Shown one piece after another: positions 1 through 13,700 of a stretch of DNA of 64,000 nt; within the stretch, counting starts at the first letter, position 1, and every line of letters begins with the position of its first letter. The DNA lies in assembly GCA_024036415.1 (NCBI GenBank), contig JAMWET010005075.1, positions 521,001-585,000 of the forward strand. The letters are read 5' to 3'. Below the pieces are notes generated by a model. The model made no database searches. It saw nothing but the letters and a program-made list of their open reading frames with translations, and was not told where the DNA came from. This DNA is from Prochilodus magdalenae (Eukaryota; Chordata; Actinopteri; Characiformes; Prochilodontidae). A program made the translations under genes and the position numbers.

Positions 1-3000
1 CTGTATTCACCCTCTGTTTAAAATATCTTTAAGTTCCCCCTTCCTGACCCCAGTGTGCTCTGATTGGTCAGCCCGCCCACTCTGTTATGAATGGTCAACT
101 ACCGAGTCCTGCTACAAGATGATTACGATTGTTAAAGTCAGGTAGAACAAGCTGGTAGACTGTTGGTAGACTGTCCGTGTGTTGTGTGAGTGTAAAGACA
201 GTAGGTGGGCAATTAGTATGGTGTTACGAGGTGACATCACCTGTAACAGAGAAAAAGGCTGGAATTTTAACTAGGCAGTTCACGCAGTTGAGAAAAACGA
301 TACCAGGAATAACAGATAGCCATATAGACATACATATAACCCCATGTTCTGACAAGACCTGGCAAACAAATCGAAGAGAAGTGGATGAGGCAGGGACGTA
401 GCTGTGTGTGTGTATTTCTTGGAGCTCATCCATCAAGTGTTAATATAGTACTTTGGTAAGCACGTAAGCCAGTTTATTTAGAGCAGCAGTGCCAGGCTTC
501 AGTTTTAGGCCTCCGCAGGGCATGGCCACTTTCACAGCTGTAATACGCATGCCTCCCCTCCTTGGCAGCTGCAATCACACCCACCAAAATAAAGCCTCCC
601 GTGTCGCTTTCGCCCGGAGGAAATGAACTTTGAGATCGCCCTGCTATAGACTTGGCCCTTCATGGCCAAGTCCTCTCCCAACTATGTGAAAGGTTGCTCG
701 GTCCAGTCTGAATAAAGAGTCTATGCAGCCGACTCAAACACTGCCCACTCTGTCTGCCTCACGCCCACTGTCTCCCACACCGGCCCAGCCCCACACCACA
801 CACCGGAAGTCTCCATGACAGCCCTTCTCTATATTTAGGAACAATCTCCCCATGCAAAAAAATCGGAGGAATAAAAAAAACCTTCGAAACTTGCTTGGGA
901 CTGGGTCCAGTGGGCTCCCTGCCTAGACACGAGCAATAATAAACATGCTGCTAATTCTGGTCGGATTGTTCGGATTGTAAACTTCAGGAATTCTGAGATT
1001 TGGATAAATTCTACTTTCAGAATTTGAAGAGTTTGCCTCGGCCTCATACAATCTGGTTCTAAACATGTCTATCCATGCTCTGCATTATCCATGCTATACC
1101 ACAGCTACTGTTGGTAGTCTAGACGAGCGTTCTAGAACACAAACTCTTAGTTACGATACTAATGCACGTGGCGTAATTGAAACAGATCAGTCGTTGTTTG
1201 CTAATGTTGGTTGTTTTCCACCTGCTCAGCTTCAGTGAGCTACAGTAAACCAGTCAGACTTAGTAGTGCAACATTTTACATGGGAATAAAGCTGCTGTCC
1301 ATTTCATAGGGTCCTTAAGCAGTATCACTGTCGTCCTGTATCCACTGAATCGCAACGTTGGTTAAGGGATCTGCAGCTGATTAATATCTTCGTTCAGAAC
1401 AGTGTGCAAGCATGCATCTTTCAGGGATAGGCAATGACTTATGGGTAAACGTTCCTACAATGTCTTGTAAAGTGATCAGCTGTTGCTCACTGTTGTTAAT
1501 GCCTGTGGAGTTTTGAAATTCCTTTCCAATGCAGCGTTTTCACTCCCTCTTGTTTGAGCTCACCCGTAATATGTCTGACAACCCTGTGCAGTCTATTTCA
1601 CAGGGAACAACAAGGATGACTGGAATGCATCTAACAATGGCTTCCGCTATGATTTCTCATTTAGTTGAATGGGATTTGTGATAATGTTCTGTAAAGCTTC
1701 TTCGACCTTGCAACAGTTGCTAGGGACGAGCACATTGTAGGTGCAGCCCGGGCATGTTTTGAAAATTCCATCCTTAGAATTCCTAATTCTAAAAGTCAAT
1801 CGTTCTCACCAACGTTCCTGTTTATTCCAGGAATCACCCGAAGTGTTGGTGCAGTGATTTCTGTTACTGCTAAGCCCCTAGGTTAGTGCTGACCAGTAGT
1901 TTGAATGTGGATCGATGCTGGTGGAATGAGAACATGGACACTTATCCAAAGAATGTAATGCAATCCGGTTTTAGTTTAGTTAAAGATGGAACGTGTGCCA
2001 TTTGGGTTTTTCCTTCTACATACAGTCTATGAATAATCTATTTATTCTGGAACGTCTCATGACACATTGGCGCAGTTCATATTACAGGGCCAGCATCATA
2101 TCTATAAACACATATGGAGAAAATACAGTTTGCTATTTCAAGACTTAACTTGACATCCTTGAATAGAACGGCTTTCCCCCACACAGATCAAACGAGCTAT
2201 CAACAGGGCGCTTGTTCACACTGCAGTTAAAGGCCATGACAGGCTAACATACTGCTGAGGAAGAATCAGCATATTTAAAATGCTTCCAAAATTACACAGA
2301 AGACTCTGCATAACGCGCACAATGCTCTCAAGTATGAGAGGGAACTGTGCGCTGATGTCTGGCAGACATCTTCACTTACTTTAATGAACGCAGTGATACA
2401 TCTAGAGTAAAGACTGGCACAATAACCTGCTCTTTTACGACACCCATCGATCTTCCCCAGCAATCTCCAATCATCACACTGCTCTGACAGTGACACAGGC
2501 AGAGCTATGTAAACCTGTTAACACAGAAGTGGCTTAACTTCCAGCAAGCTATATGTCCCGGAATGTAGCCAACCCAAAACTATAATACCTGTGCAATCTA
2601 TAAGAATATACACAATATAGTACAGCCCAAAAGTCAAAGATTACCATTCAGCTCTTTCATTTCCAGACCAAACGGCCATTAGGATCAAACATGACTAAAC
2701 GCACACAGAGGATGGGACGCCTAACAAAGCTGACCAGATAAGAATACTTGAAGCATCTCAGAGGGAGAAAGAGGAGGAACTCAAGCTCCAGTGTTTCTTA
2801 GAACTGAAAATGTCTCCATCCTCCCATAGTGAGAAGACAACTTAATTCTATGGGTCTGAAAGGATGTGTGGCTACCAAGAAGCCCTCAGTAAGAAAAGGA
2901 GATGGACACATCAAACAAAGAAGCTGCTTGTGTTCTCAGAACACTGGACTAACCACCCCAGAGTGCAGAACCTCAACACCACAGAATGTGTTTGGGTTAC

Positions 3001-3558
3001 TTGGATCTTGGAAAGCAGTAAATCCAACCAACTTCTCAGACGGAGTTTGTGGAAATAGGGGTGTAAAAGTAAAGGGGTCCCTGAAAAGCTGTTTCATCAA
3101 GTCTCAGGAAAAAAACATAAAAAAGGCCAAAGCTGTAATAAATGCAAACAGTGGAGTGAAGAAATATCTGATATAATATTCAGATTTTTTTGTATTTTTC
3201 TGTATCTGTTTATTTTTCTTCTATTAAAAACCCATAAAATAAAGAACAGGTGTTTAAGAGGGTGACCTCTGACTTTCTCACGGTGTTGCATATCTGAATA
3301 ACCTCAGACACACTAGCAAAATGAGCAAACCAATAACTGGCACCAACATATCAAAACACCTCATAAGTCCAGTACAGATGCTGCGGCTCATATCATGAGA
3401 ACACTCCATGATAAAGGGACCAATACAAATAGCCCAAAATTACTTATCAGCAATAATAAAGCTATATTAATTATTATATTAACATCAATGAAATTGAGAA
3501 CATTTTTGTCCTTTGTTCTAAAGTCATCACATCCATCTAGAGCAAAGCTGTAACTCAC
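1..3558. other. bcar3 intron downstream of the alternative first exon
   Basis: Minus-strand intron leading to the next bcar3 exon, which lies beyond position 1. I found no exon with acceptor, frame and donor that continues FSKE..., no RNA gene and no clear mobile element. The segment 530-800 is non-repetitive and GC-richer than its surroundings, which may reflect a regulatory element, but nothing specific can be named. Confidence 0.4.
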
Positions 3559-3642
3559 CTTGGCCCCAATGACTGAGCTCTTGTGGTAGAAGCAGCACAA
3601 AGCTGCAGTGATGGTCCTCAGGACACTGCATCTTTCAGACAT
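3559..3642 (-). CDS. bcar3: bcar3 alternative first coding exon (short-isoform N-terminus)
   Basis: Seen: ATG at 3,642 with G at -3 (GAGCCATGT), an open frame of 28 codons beginning MSERCSVLRTITAALCC and ending ...IGAK, then AAG|GTGAGT donor after 3,559. The splice phase is 0 after a lysine codon, identical to the 40-nt exon, so both can join the same downstream exon (expected to begin FSKE...). Known: NSP-family genes (for example SH2D3C) make isoforms whose different N-termini meet at this conserved YVK/FSKE boundary. Inferred: this is a downstream bcar3 promoter making a short isoform without the TLPRKKK segment. The peptide is cysteine-rich, with a CC pair at residues 16-17 that could be lipid-modified. 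No domain is recognised in it. It could also belong to a different minus-strand gene further left; linkage to bcar3 rests on strand, position and phase. Confidence 0.72.
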
Positions 3643-3960
3643 GGCTCTATCTTCAGTAATCCCTCACTTTTCTTTGTGGAAAGAAGTAACGCAGCCTCAC
3701 ATTCACTCCAAACTCACACTCGCTGCTCCCCTGCCACTCTCCTCTCCGCGAGCATGTTCGCTGCTCTGCATGTGTATGTGTGGCACTCACTCAGCTCGGG
3801 GGTGTGAGTGTGTGTATGTGAGGGGCTTGCATATGCTGCTCCATGCTGTTGCTCTCAGCCCCTGCCAAGCCATGTATGGAGTGGTGCTTTTCCCATGTGA
3901 TCCTAGGAGCCAGCCAATCAAATTGAAGCCATCTGCAGTCAGCATACCGCCGAACGCTTA
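3643..3960 (-). promoter_or_regulatory. 5' UTR and proximal promoter candidate of the bcar3 short isoform
   Basis: This is the stretch immediately upstream of the MSERC start codon on the minus strand. An inverted CCAAT box (AGCCAATCAAA on the plus strand, about 3,912-3,922) lies roughly 270 nt before the ATG. No good TATA box is seen near it. The interval is more GC-rich than the surrounding intron and includes CpGs around 3,746 and 3,948. Two out-of-frame ATGs occur in the presumed 5' UTR (for example in ACATGC). The start site cannot be fixed from sequence alone. Confidence 0.45.
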
Positions 3961-4324
3961 ACCACACCCCCAAAACACAGAGAGAGCGAGAGTGACAGAG
4001 AGAAAGAGAGAGTGGGGCCACATGAGCTCGGGACACAGGATGAGGCAGTTGAGGGGTATGTATGGGTGAGCAGAGTGACGGAGTGAGAGAGAAAAGAAAG
4101 GGTGTAGTAGTACATTCTAGCTGCAAAAAGCAAACATGCATTTAAAAAAAATGCATTGAGTCAAAATGAAAAATGAAAAAACAAAAAAACGGAATGCAAC
4201 TTCTTAATTCTGTCCTCCATTTTGGGTTTAATAAGACATAATTAATTTCTCGATGTCCATTTTCCAACCTCTCTGTATCTCTTTTACACAGGCCTTTGGT
4301 TTGGCCTTCAAGACTCTTAAATAA

Positions 4325-4740
4325 GCTCACCAGTCAAAATATTAGTCACCTGAGAATAAAACATACCTAGCGTGTTATACCTCCGCGAGCAGGGAAAACA
4401 GCATATGGATTTGGCGTAGACTGGACAACTTTCTGGATGTAGGCCACAGTTGGTCTAGACTTTTTTTAGACAATTCCAAGGAGAGTTTCCTGTAGACTGG
4501 GATTTTAACCACTGCTGGTAGACCCGTATGACCGTACGCTTTCGTACACCTGCAGATTTAGCTACTTCCTTCACACTATGGTCTTTGGCACGCCCAAATG
4601 CCCAACCACTCCTTTTAGCCAATCATTAACATCTGCTTTACAACCCATTATCCACACATGGAGGTGTTCACTGCACTGTAGCACCTCCTCTCCGTCTATT
4701 AATCCCGCAGTCCCGTTTTGGTTATTGCCTTAGAACAAGC
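4325..4740 (-). mobile_element. Tc1-like transposon remnant, family 2, copy a
   Basis: Minus-orientation copy of a family present four times here. It begins GCTCACCAGTCAAAATATT, a variant of the family terminal repeat (GCTCACTGGACAAAA). Read on the minus strand it contains GTGAAGGAAGTAGCTAAATC, which in better copies encodes SVKEVAESAGV, the first helix-turn-helix of a Tc1-type transposase, followed by a WLKSQ-like stretch. There is no intact reading frame, and most of the catalytic domain is missing. The right boundary is approximate. Confidence 0.7.
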
Positions 4741-7700
4741 AGAGCTCTTAACCAGCAAGATGTGTAAAAAGTTGCTGTACTTTGCTCACCAGTCTTCTTG
4801 GTGGGGGTACCTAGCGGCTAAGCAGAGCTGAATCTGAAGAGGGAGGCACTCGAACCATTTTGCGGAATGCTAATGTGTACTTACTGTGTACTTATAGCAG
4901 CATCTTGCATCCCTCAACTCCTGCAAGTCTTACCGAGAACCGGTTGCTGACAGCAGTGAGATGAGGCCGCGCTTGTGAAACAGTTTAGAGAGGAGGAATA
5001 AATCTAAACATTAAAATTATTGGTCATAAGTTATTGGTCATGTTTCTAAATGATAAAAGCATAGGGCCTCTACTGATGTTTATTCCTCCATATCCCTTCT
5101 TTAACATGATGGACAGACAGAGCGGTCTGGGCATACAGTCAGTAACATTAAGCTCCACAACCCCAGAGAGCAAATGGAAGTTAAGTGACTAGCTCAAGGG
5201 CACTATAGTCATGTTTACTCATTCATGACTCAGTCGCAGCTTGTTCGCACCAGATACAACACATCAGAAGGAGCATTTTGAAATGTTTAAAAGGACCTTT
5301 ATATCTTGCTCTGTGATTTCCCAGGTCAAATAAGGGTCCATATACTACGTTCTCTTGTATTTTAGGTTTACCTGTACGGTTTGTGTATTTGGGTTTATGT
5401 AACAGTCATCATGTGCCTCATTCCAAAGAGCAGTTTGGGAATGGGTGGAGTTAAACTGCTGTATCATAAATATTTTCCTCCCAATCCCATCAGTCTGTCG
5501 CCAACTATTAGCAACCCCACCCTGCTCCACCCCTGTATGTACATTACATTGCTGACAATTGGGGGAAAAAAGATATAAAGTACAATAAATTATTTAAATT
5601 TAATTCAATGTGTGTCGCATTGTTGGTTCCGTTGTGATATCCATCACATCAAAATAAATCTCTATCTAGATGCTTTAGCTCTGTTGATATGACCAGTTCT
5701 AACATATATCATGTAGCTGAGATCACCCGTATCGTACATTAAACCGTATGGGGGAAGCTTTCTCTGTGCAATGACTGTCTTGACCAATGGTAACCCAGAG
5801 AACCATGCCTTCATTTGTTTTCCTTTTAGGTTTAAACTGAAATCATCATAAAGCAATTAACACAGCTGGATCAACAGGAATTTCTTTCCCGACCAGGTCA
5901 GGCAATAAGGTAGTAACATACATCCACAAGTCAAGAACTTCCCCACCTTCCCACCCTGGAAATGTCCACTTGCTGTTGTGAACAATGGCTACAGTGAGGA
6001 CTTAAGGCAGATGTTGTTCTGAGGCATCCAGTATACATATCACAATATTACAAATGGATTCAAGTCATTTGATTTAAAACACCACACCCCCCCGCCCCCC
6101 CCTTAATCTCCTATACCCAGCAATTAATCCCATAATCACATGACTGTTTTAGCAAGGAACAAACAAACGAAGCCATTTAAATGTTAATATGATCTCCGCT
6201 TATCTACATAACTCTCCACAAACAGGATTTGGCATGAAACTCTTCCCAAAGCCTTAATATCACTTTATCACTGCTGACATTTAAAAGCTAATATCAAAAG
6301 ACCAGAGAAAGCTGCTCCTACGATGCATTACAAACAGGATGAGGCAGAGAGAAGATGCAATGCGATGGTGAGTGACAGCTCAGTGCTCAGGGAGCACGCC
6401 GGTGTCTGTTAGCATTAGCACTGGCCAGCTTCAGCTAGCGCTCTGAGCTCCAGTGCAGCAATGGGGGTTTATGTAGTGGAGCATCCCCCAGCAGGGGCCA
6501 CTCTATCTCCTAGCAGGACGCTCCGTCTGGCCAGCTGGCCTGACCCTCAGCAGGGGGACCTGGGGACTGGCTGGACCCCCCAGAGGCTTTAAATGGCTGT
6601 CCACATCATTTCCTAAGGGGCTTGAAAACAAAGGCCCACTCACTCTCTGACCAACACAACACTTAGCGTTATTGCTTTAGCCCAGCTAGCTGGCTAACTA
6701 GAGGGGCTTTTCTTAAAGGGTGGCGGCAGACAGGGACTTTCTCTTGATTAGCTAATCAGCTAACACTTTGAGCCAAGTGGCTATTTCTGCTCTTCTCTAT
6801 TTATAACTTGAATTCCCATTGTTCCAGTTTTATTTTACTTTAATACTGTAAAGAATATGATGTACTAAGGGCAAATATGGTATGTACCATATTTAGATAT
6901 GTAGGTATGTACATTTCTATTGTGTTTATGTCACAACATAACATTCTATTTATGCTCCTCTGATAAAGCATATCAGTATTATGGCTTTAGCAATCAGATT
7001 TTTGTGCACATGCTCACTCAGGAATGATCACAATCTGTCCAAAAATGTGGGTGTTTTTTATATACTGAGGGATAATATGGTAATAAGCTCCAGTGTTGAA
7101 GTATTTACTAAAACAGTAATCCATTACAAACAACTAATTACTTCCTGCTACTCTTATATTGCGATGGGTTACCTTACTCCTCAGTTTCTGGAAAAAGTGC
7201 CCTTATTACTCGTTACTTCTATTCTCTAAAACGGAAACACAAATGGAAAGTACGGGAAACAAACTCTTGTCATTTCAGTACTTATAAATAAATATCTAAA
7301 CAGTAATAACTAGTAATAAACATCAATACAAGGCAACATAAACTGGAAATCAGAAGAGATTTTTGGGAAGTAGTTTTAGGGCATCATTTATTTTTCAGGA
7401 TTCGGTGATGATTCTTTATTATCTGTTTTTTATTATCTGTTTTAGGCATAGATGAGTCCTGGTTAGCAGGTTAGCTTGTTTGCATCAGCATCGCTTTGGA
7501 ATTTTCCCACGTTTTCCCTTTGTACTTTATGAAAGCATCAAATCAGACTTCAACAAAAAGAACTCAGGTTCACATTAAACACAGCCACGATATGAGTGTA
7601 GTGGCCTAAAGTGACACAAGATGGCATTTCGAGGTGGACAAAGGCCCTCTGACTTCAATCAGGGAACATGGAGAAACAAGAATCTAGGATTTCAAATGGG

Positions 7701-7945
7701 ATGCTTAATTTAACTAGGACATTAACTGGCTAATGCTGCTCCCAAACCTGGAAACAGCCAGTAGAAACGTTTCACCAACAGCTGCCTTACAATAAACTCT
7801 CTATGAATACAGTGTATATCTCACAGTGCTGTTCTTCATCTGTGAGCTTGGAGTAGTCTTTTCTTTAGTATGGGAATCTTTATGTATCAGTTTTCTATTG
7901 GCATGATTAGATGCTTCTGCAGGTTACTGTTTCAGTGTACGCTGC
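4741..7945. other. bcar3 intron, no gene seen
   Basis: Contains a C-rich run with a G interruption (about 6,086-6,104, CCCCCCCGCCCCCCCCTT), a patch of 6,380-6,600 richer in GC, and otherwise AT-rich intron. No exon, RNA gene or recognisable element was found. Confidence 0.4.
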
Positions 7946-8733
7946 TACACTCATCATCAAACGAATAGCTGCACAGATAGCTGCACCCAGCAGAAATCAA
8001 CCCACAGGAATGAAACATGGTGGGTAGGTGAGACATGCAAATAATGGATCATGAGACATGCGAATAATTCACGTTTCACGCCTGGCCGTGCTTGTGATGT
8101 AAGCAAGGATGATCTTTATCACTGTACCTGACCACGACTGGGGACATTCAGCGAGCAGTGATGCCCTCCATGAGGCATCCTGTACCAGCACCATTGGCAG
8201 GCGGCTGCATGATGCTGGACGACATGCACACAGACCATTACGTTGACTGGCCTTAACATAACATCAACATCGGCAGTGGTGTCGTGTCATGGAGTGACTC
8301 AGAATGGCAGCGGGTCATCTTCAGTGACGAGTCCGCCACTTAAGCTTTGGTGGAGACAAACAAATCCGTTTGTGGAGGCACTGTGGTCAGTGCAAAGACA
8401 ACAGTGTTCAGAAGGCTTGGTGTCACTTCTACTCCACACCTACCACACAATCTGTAGGAACTGTGTGAGAATATTCAAGCTGCATGGGATGGTTTATCAC
8501 AGGACACCATTACCACCAGAACCTCTACAAACCAAGTCAAGCAAACATGGCGGCCTGATGCCGTACTGAGAGACACGTCTTCGGTATGTGTAGCTCAGTA
8601 AATATTACCCATATCAGTCTACATGTATCATCATGTATTGTTAACCTCACTGGTGACCTTTACCTTCCTTCCCAATTGCACTGCAATCCTACACCTCCTT
8701 CTGGGTGCAACTATTTTTTTGCCTAAGAGTGTA
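7946..8733 (+). mobile_element. Tc1-like transposon remnant, family 1, copy A (both ends present)
   Basis: About 788 bp bounded by imperfect inverted ends: TACACTCATCATCAAACGAA on the left and ...TGGGTGCAACTATTTTTTTGCCTAAGAGTGTA on the right, with TA at both edges as expected for Tc1/mariner insertion. Near the middle it retains GGAGTGACTCAGAATGGCAGCG, the DNA behind the Tc1 motif WSDSEWQRI..SDES seen more clearly in copy C. Frameshifts and deletions destroy the transposase. Near its 3' end are CAAACATGGCGGCCTGATG and TGTGTAGCTCAGTAAAT, shared with copies B and C. Confidence 0.8.
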
Positions 8734-9995
8734 TGTGGTATGAAGTCAGTAACTCTAACGTGACTAGAAGAATGAGCCGTGCTATTGTATTACAGTCAGT
8801 CAGTGTCTGTAGCTTCTTACTTTGCACGCTTGTTTGGTTACAACACTAATCATTTTTACTATACTCACTTACTGTGACGGTCTCCGGTTGGATGGCCAAA
8901 CAAGACGTTTATCTGAAATGGTGTTCGCAATGAGTGTATGAAGCACGTGAGCGCCCGCAAGATTACAACAAGACTCTCTGTTTTCAGTGTGTTTGGACAA
9001 CAGTGGACCAGGCCTGGCTTCACTCATAGACTGCTATATCAATCAACACATTTCAATGGAGCTTGTATATGCCCTCACGTACATGACTAATGATCGGTAG
9101 GCAGTGTGTTTGTTATTAATCGCCCCTGTTACACAGACGTTTGGGGTGGGAGTGGAGGGGGGGGCTTAATGCTGCCAACAGAGGACAATTCAGTTCAACC
9201 CCAAATCTATTAGCATAGCACTTACAACGGACATCGTCACAAAGCAGCTCCACAGAGGTGCAGATCCAAGCCTCTAATGAGCAAGGGGCAGGGAAAGCTT
9301 ACTATGAGCATGAAGAGGAACATCGCTTAGCATTCAGTCAAGCAATCAAAACCTCTGCACTGTATTTCAAACATATCTTTGGCAGAATGTGGTGTTGGCA
9401 CAAAAATGATAATAGAGGGTGAAGTTGTACAAGTGCCCACTGTCCAAACACATACACTACATCATATCTGGAACGCTAGCACAGCAACAAGACGCTTAGC
9501 TCGACTGGTATTAGTGTTATTTACAACAGCAGCATGGTTTGCACCATGGATGCAAACAGTTGAATGTGTATCAGCAAAGTGTTTTTTTTTTCCTTCCAAG
9601 ATCATTCCTAAGAGGTAAACAAGGGCATTATGGCTGGCTGGCACACCCACGGAACAATTCTGGAATGTTCTCCCAGAGGGTCAGCTCCTTAAACCGGCTA
9701 ATTACGCTCAATAAAGCACCATGCGAGCAAATATATTTTTTCCACAGCCTGCTGCAGAAAGGGAGTCCGCCTTGGTGTTTTCATTCGTGAGAGTCAAAAT
9801 GACTGGTTTAAAAACAGAACCTGAACGAATGGCATGCGGGCCAGGGTAAATATACATCCAGCCTCAAAGACTGAAGAAATACCAGGCCGTATGGTACCAA
9901 GTCGATCTTTGGCTTAACATCAGAAGTCGATTGGAAATGCTCAACAGGTTGCTGCTGTCCTGTACTGCCTACTAGACCAGGGGCTCACCTAGGGT
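8734..9995. other. bcar3 intron, no gene seen
   Basis: AT-rich intron. A G-rich stretch near 9,146-9,165 and a non-repetitive segment at 9,620-9,850 are visible. Nothing in it could be assigned. Confidence 0.4.
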
Positions 9996-10335
9996 GGCCA
10001 CACATCCGGTTTTCAACTCCCAGTCCTCCGTCTGGCACAATACCTGGAGTGACGCCTATTATTTTCCTTTTCGGGATAAATTATATAAAATGTGCCTTGC
10101 CTTTCATTGGTTTAATAAGGTCATGTGACATGGCTCACCTACTGGCTAAATGCTAGTTAATTAGTAAGCTCCAGTCTAACTCACAAATGTCATCTATTCC
10201 ACTCAATTAGGTTAGTTATGCAATTATTTATGTGTTATACAGGTTAGGATTTACATTCTGTTCTAGTATCGTGCCCGACACCCCCCAAGGCCGCCCCCCT
10301 TTATGATGTCCTCCTTTTCGGGGCTACCCTAGGCC
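9996..10335. mobile_element. Candidate short DNA transposon with imperfect inverted ends
   Basis: The left end CCTAGGGTGGCCACACATCC and the right end ...GGGGCTACCCTAGG are imperfect inverted copies (CCTAGGGTGGCC against CCTAGGGTAGCC). The GTCCTCC near each end and the (A)GGGTGGCCA start resemble a widespread vertebrate hAT-like non-autonomous element. No target duplication is clear. Confidence 0.4.
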
Positions 10336-10489
10336 CACCTGATAATAACTACATAGCATAGCCACCAGCAAACTAAAATCAACTCTTATAAACATAATTA
10401 CTTCAAGAAGTTTAGTTGAAAAAACATCTGGAGGTCCAAATTCAAATAAGGGAGCTGCGAAGGTGCCCCAACAAACTTCTCCATCAGTG

Positions 10490-10745
10490 GCTAAATGGTT
10501 AATGGTTAAATTTCCTAAACCAGTAGGCTGTGCCTTTGAGCAAGGCACCTAACCCCCAACTGCTCCCAAAGTACCGTGGATAGTGCTGTCCACAACTCTG
10601 GGCAAGTATGCTTACTGCCCCCTAGTGTGTGTGTTCACTACTGTGTGTTTGTGGGGGTTACGCTTCACAGATGGGTTCATTTCCTCTGTGTGTAAGCACA
10701 ATCGGTAAGTGGTTCTAAATTCTAATTCCAATTTTGTTGCTGCTA
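10490..10745 (+). mobile_element. Fish SINE-like interspersed repeat
   Basis: Contains CTTTGAGCAAGGCACCTAAC, then ACTCTGGGCAAGTATGCTTA and CTGCCCCCTAGTGTGTGTGT, the ordered landmarks of a very common teleost SINE-type repeat that ends in a cytosolic-type variable tail. The 5' head is degraded and no A or B box can be read. Assigned by recalled family pattern. Confidence 0.55.
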
Positions 10746-13700
10746 CCTGAGTACAGGCTCATAGACCACTAGAGGGTGCTTTATGGCCCACTGGTCGTCC
10801 ACGGCCCACAGCTTTAGAAACCCTGTAGTAGAGGAAAAACATTCAGTGTAATTACAGAAGGCTAACTCATGCCTTCCGTCTGCGCTTTGATAACAGCTAT
10901 AATATGGGTGTTATGTATGTTATGACTCATGTAAACTGAGGGAGGATATTTTAGGCGTCTACAAGGACGAACTAGGTCCAGTTCTAGCACCATATAATAT
11001 GGGTACGATGATATAACGGTGTGCGCATAGCGTTATGTAATCTCTCTGTCACATATACACATGCTGTTCCAGGGAGACTTGGAAAACAGCCCTGGTATTG
11101 CCCATGTGCAGTTATGATGCATAAATAACAGTTTTAGACTTTTTAAGGGGCCATGAGACTTCAACACCTGTCAAAATCAAAAACCTGTCAAAATCAAAGC
11201 CTTTGTTTCTAACTATGGAATATGCATATTTTAAGAGCACGTAGATCCTTTCAGTCTTATCCTATCACGTATGACAAGATCCACCAGCCCAGTCTGGCTG
11301 TGTAAATCACGAGCTCTGCCACTAGAGGGCACCTTTTCTCTACATCTCTGGCATCCTGGTGTTGGCTATTGTGAATGCGCTGAGATATGCCGGGAAGAGC
11401 CTCAACGTTTCCCTACACACTTCTCAGACAATACCGTGCTGCTTCATGAGCTCAGTGCTGCTCTACTCGTGGGGTGTCCCGATGGAGCATGTGAGCTCTT
11501 AGTACACAGTTCCACTCACCCTGAGTGCAGTCGTTGTTTAAGGCTAGGTGAAGTTAGCGGCGGCTGATTGATGGGCTTGGCTTGGGTCCTATGGTGAAAG
11601 CACTCTCAGCCAACTGTTGTTAAACTCACAGACCTCTGCCTGCAGCCAGGGTTTTATTGTGAACGTCAATGACAGTATCCCCATGGCTGCGTGCCTATAG
11701 GTGTATGTGTGTGTGTGCGTGTGTGTGTGAGTGTATGTGTGGGTGTGTGTTAGTGTAAGAAAGAGAGAGTCTGAGGGTGAGCTAAATTGAAGGAGCCATT
11801 AGTGCTCACCTAAAAAAACCTGAAGATCATGGTCAGTTCCAGAAACATGCCATTAATCCAGTCTGTAAATGTCTGCACTGGCAGCCAAAAGCTATTCCAC
11901 AGAAGTTAGAGTAATGTATTTTACTGCAGAGAGCTGCATCTGTCACTGCTTAATGAATCGCTCTGATTCTTACAATCTCAGAGCACTGTGTTGTTATGGC
12001 TTTGAACATTTCTTCTGATTTAAAAGGTCCTTTTCTTATGAAATATACTGCTACCTCTGTATGTGGGCCAACCTTCACTTCCATTTACATAACTTACATT
12101 TTAGTTTCATCGTAGCAATTAATGAATGTGAGACAAAAAGTGATGCAGTTGCTCATAGGCCCAATGGAAATTGTGCTGTACGGGCGACAGAGACATTCTT
12201 TAAGGCTTCATGCACCATGTAGCGTTACATTGCTCAAATCGGAGCACTGCTGTTTATCAGCCTGTAAGGCCTGCAGTAACAATGTAGTGTCCCACTATTA
12301 CCTCGCATGGCTCATTTAAAGAGCATTCACATTTGAAGTTTCCTGTATCGTCTTCTTCACTGATGCCACATGGGTGTCAGAAGTGGGCTAGCAGAATGGT
12401 GCATCCATGAGCTCAAAGGCAAAAGGCAACAAGACAGTCATGTGACCCGGTAGAATGATACTCCAGTACATACTACTCCATGCTAGTTTCACGTACATAC
12501 TAGTTTTATGGTAGCAACTCAGTCTGAATGATAAGCCTCAAGCTTGTTTAAACCAGGGCCGATGGGGACTGAAGGCTGTCAGAGGTTAATGGATTAGCTG
12601 TATATGGATTGTTTAATGCTGATCTCCATTATTCACATTTTATCCTCTACAGGACGTCAGGTGTGTTGTAAGATATGTCCTAACCCCGCTGGTCAGAGCT
12701 CTGCGGCTCTGTAAGGCCGTCTGGCTGAAAGGCCAGTGTAATGCGGTCAGGGCTCAGTCTGGCTGAAGGGCTCTTTCAGAAGGCTCAGAGGACAGCAGAT
12801 CTCACAGCGAGAACACAGCCACATTGTTCTTCTAAAGCTCTTTCATGAGCCCTTAGCAGCTTACCGAGCAACAGGGCACAGTGCGTGTGTGTGTGTCAGA
12901 GAGAGAGAAAGAAAGAGAGAGAAGGATCTGTCAAATTCTCGTGTGAAAGGTTTTGCCTTATGAGCACAGTAAGGTCAGCTATTTGCTAAGTAGCTTGCCC
13001 TTTGTTTTTACCACTTCCCTTCATCTTTTTATCCAGCTCCTTTACTGTCTGCCCATCATCCTAATGATGACTTTCTGGATGTGCGCTCATGTCCTTCACA
13101 CCATTCACCCCAGGCTCGATGACAGGAGAACATCAAGTCCAGTTCCTGCTTAGCGTTCGTTAGCTTGCAGCTCGTGTACGTCAGCTCATGTAGTTTAAAT
13201 GTTAGTATTACATTTTTTTTTTGACATGATAGAAAACACTGGGGCTTTTAAAGCTTGCTTAACAGACCCATTAGACTAGAATCTAAGTTTTTTGACTTTA
13301 CTATGTAACAGGATTTTTGTTCCCAATCTGTCACATCCCAATTCCAGCATTAACTAAAGCAGCTGTATTCATCCCAAACTTGGTTTCTGTGAGCAGGACT
13401 ATGAAAACACGTTACTCAGTAATGTGTAAGACATTAGCTCAGTGCTTAACATATGTTGTGATGTAATATATATTTAGCTAGAGCATCATGAATTGTAATA
13501 ATTTCTTACTAACTGCCATCTGCCTTTGACAGAGTACTTCTTCACTCTGGTCTTAAAAAAAAACATACAGTAGCAAAAATGTGTCTGATTCAATCAACCT
13601 TTTGATGCCAACTAAATAAATGTAGCTTTATTACCACTATCCACTTACTCAGCTGAAACATAAACTGAATTGGCTGTTTTAACACACCTGTATTTACACT

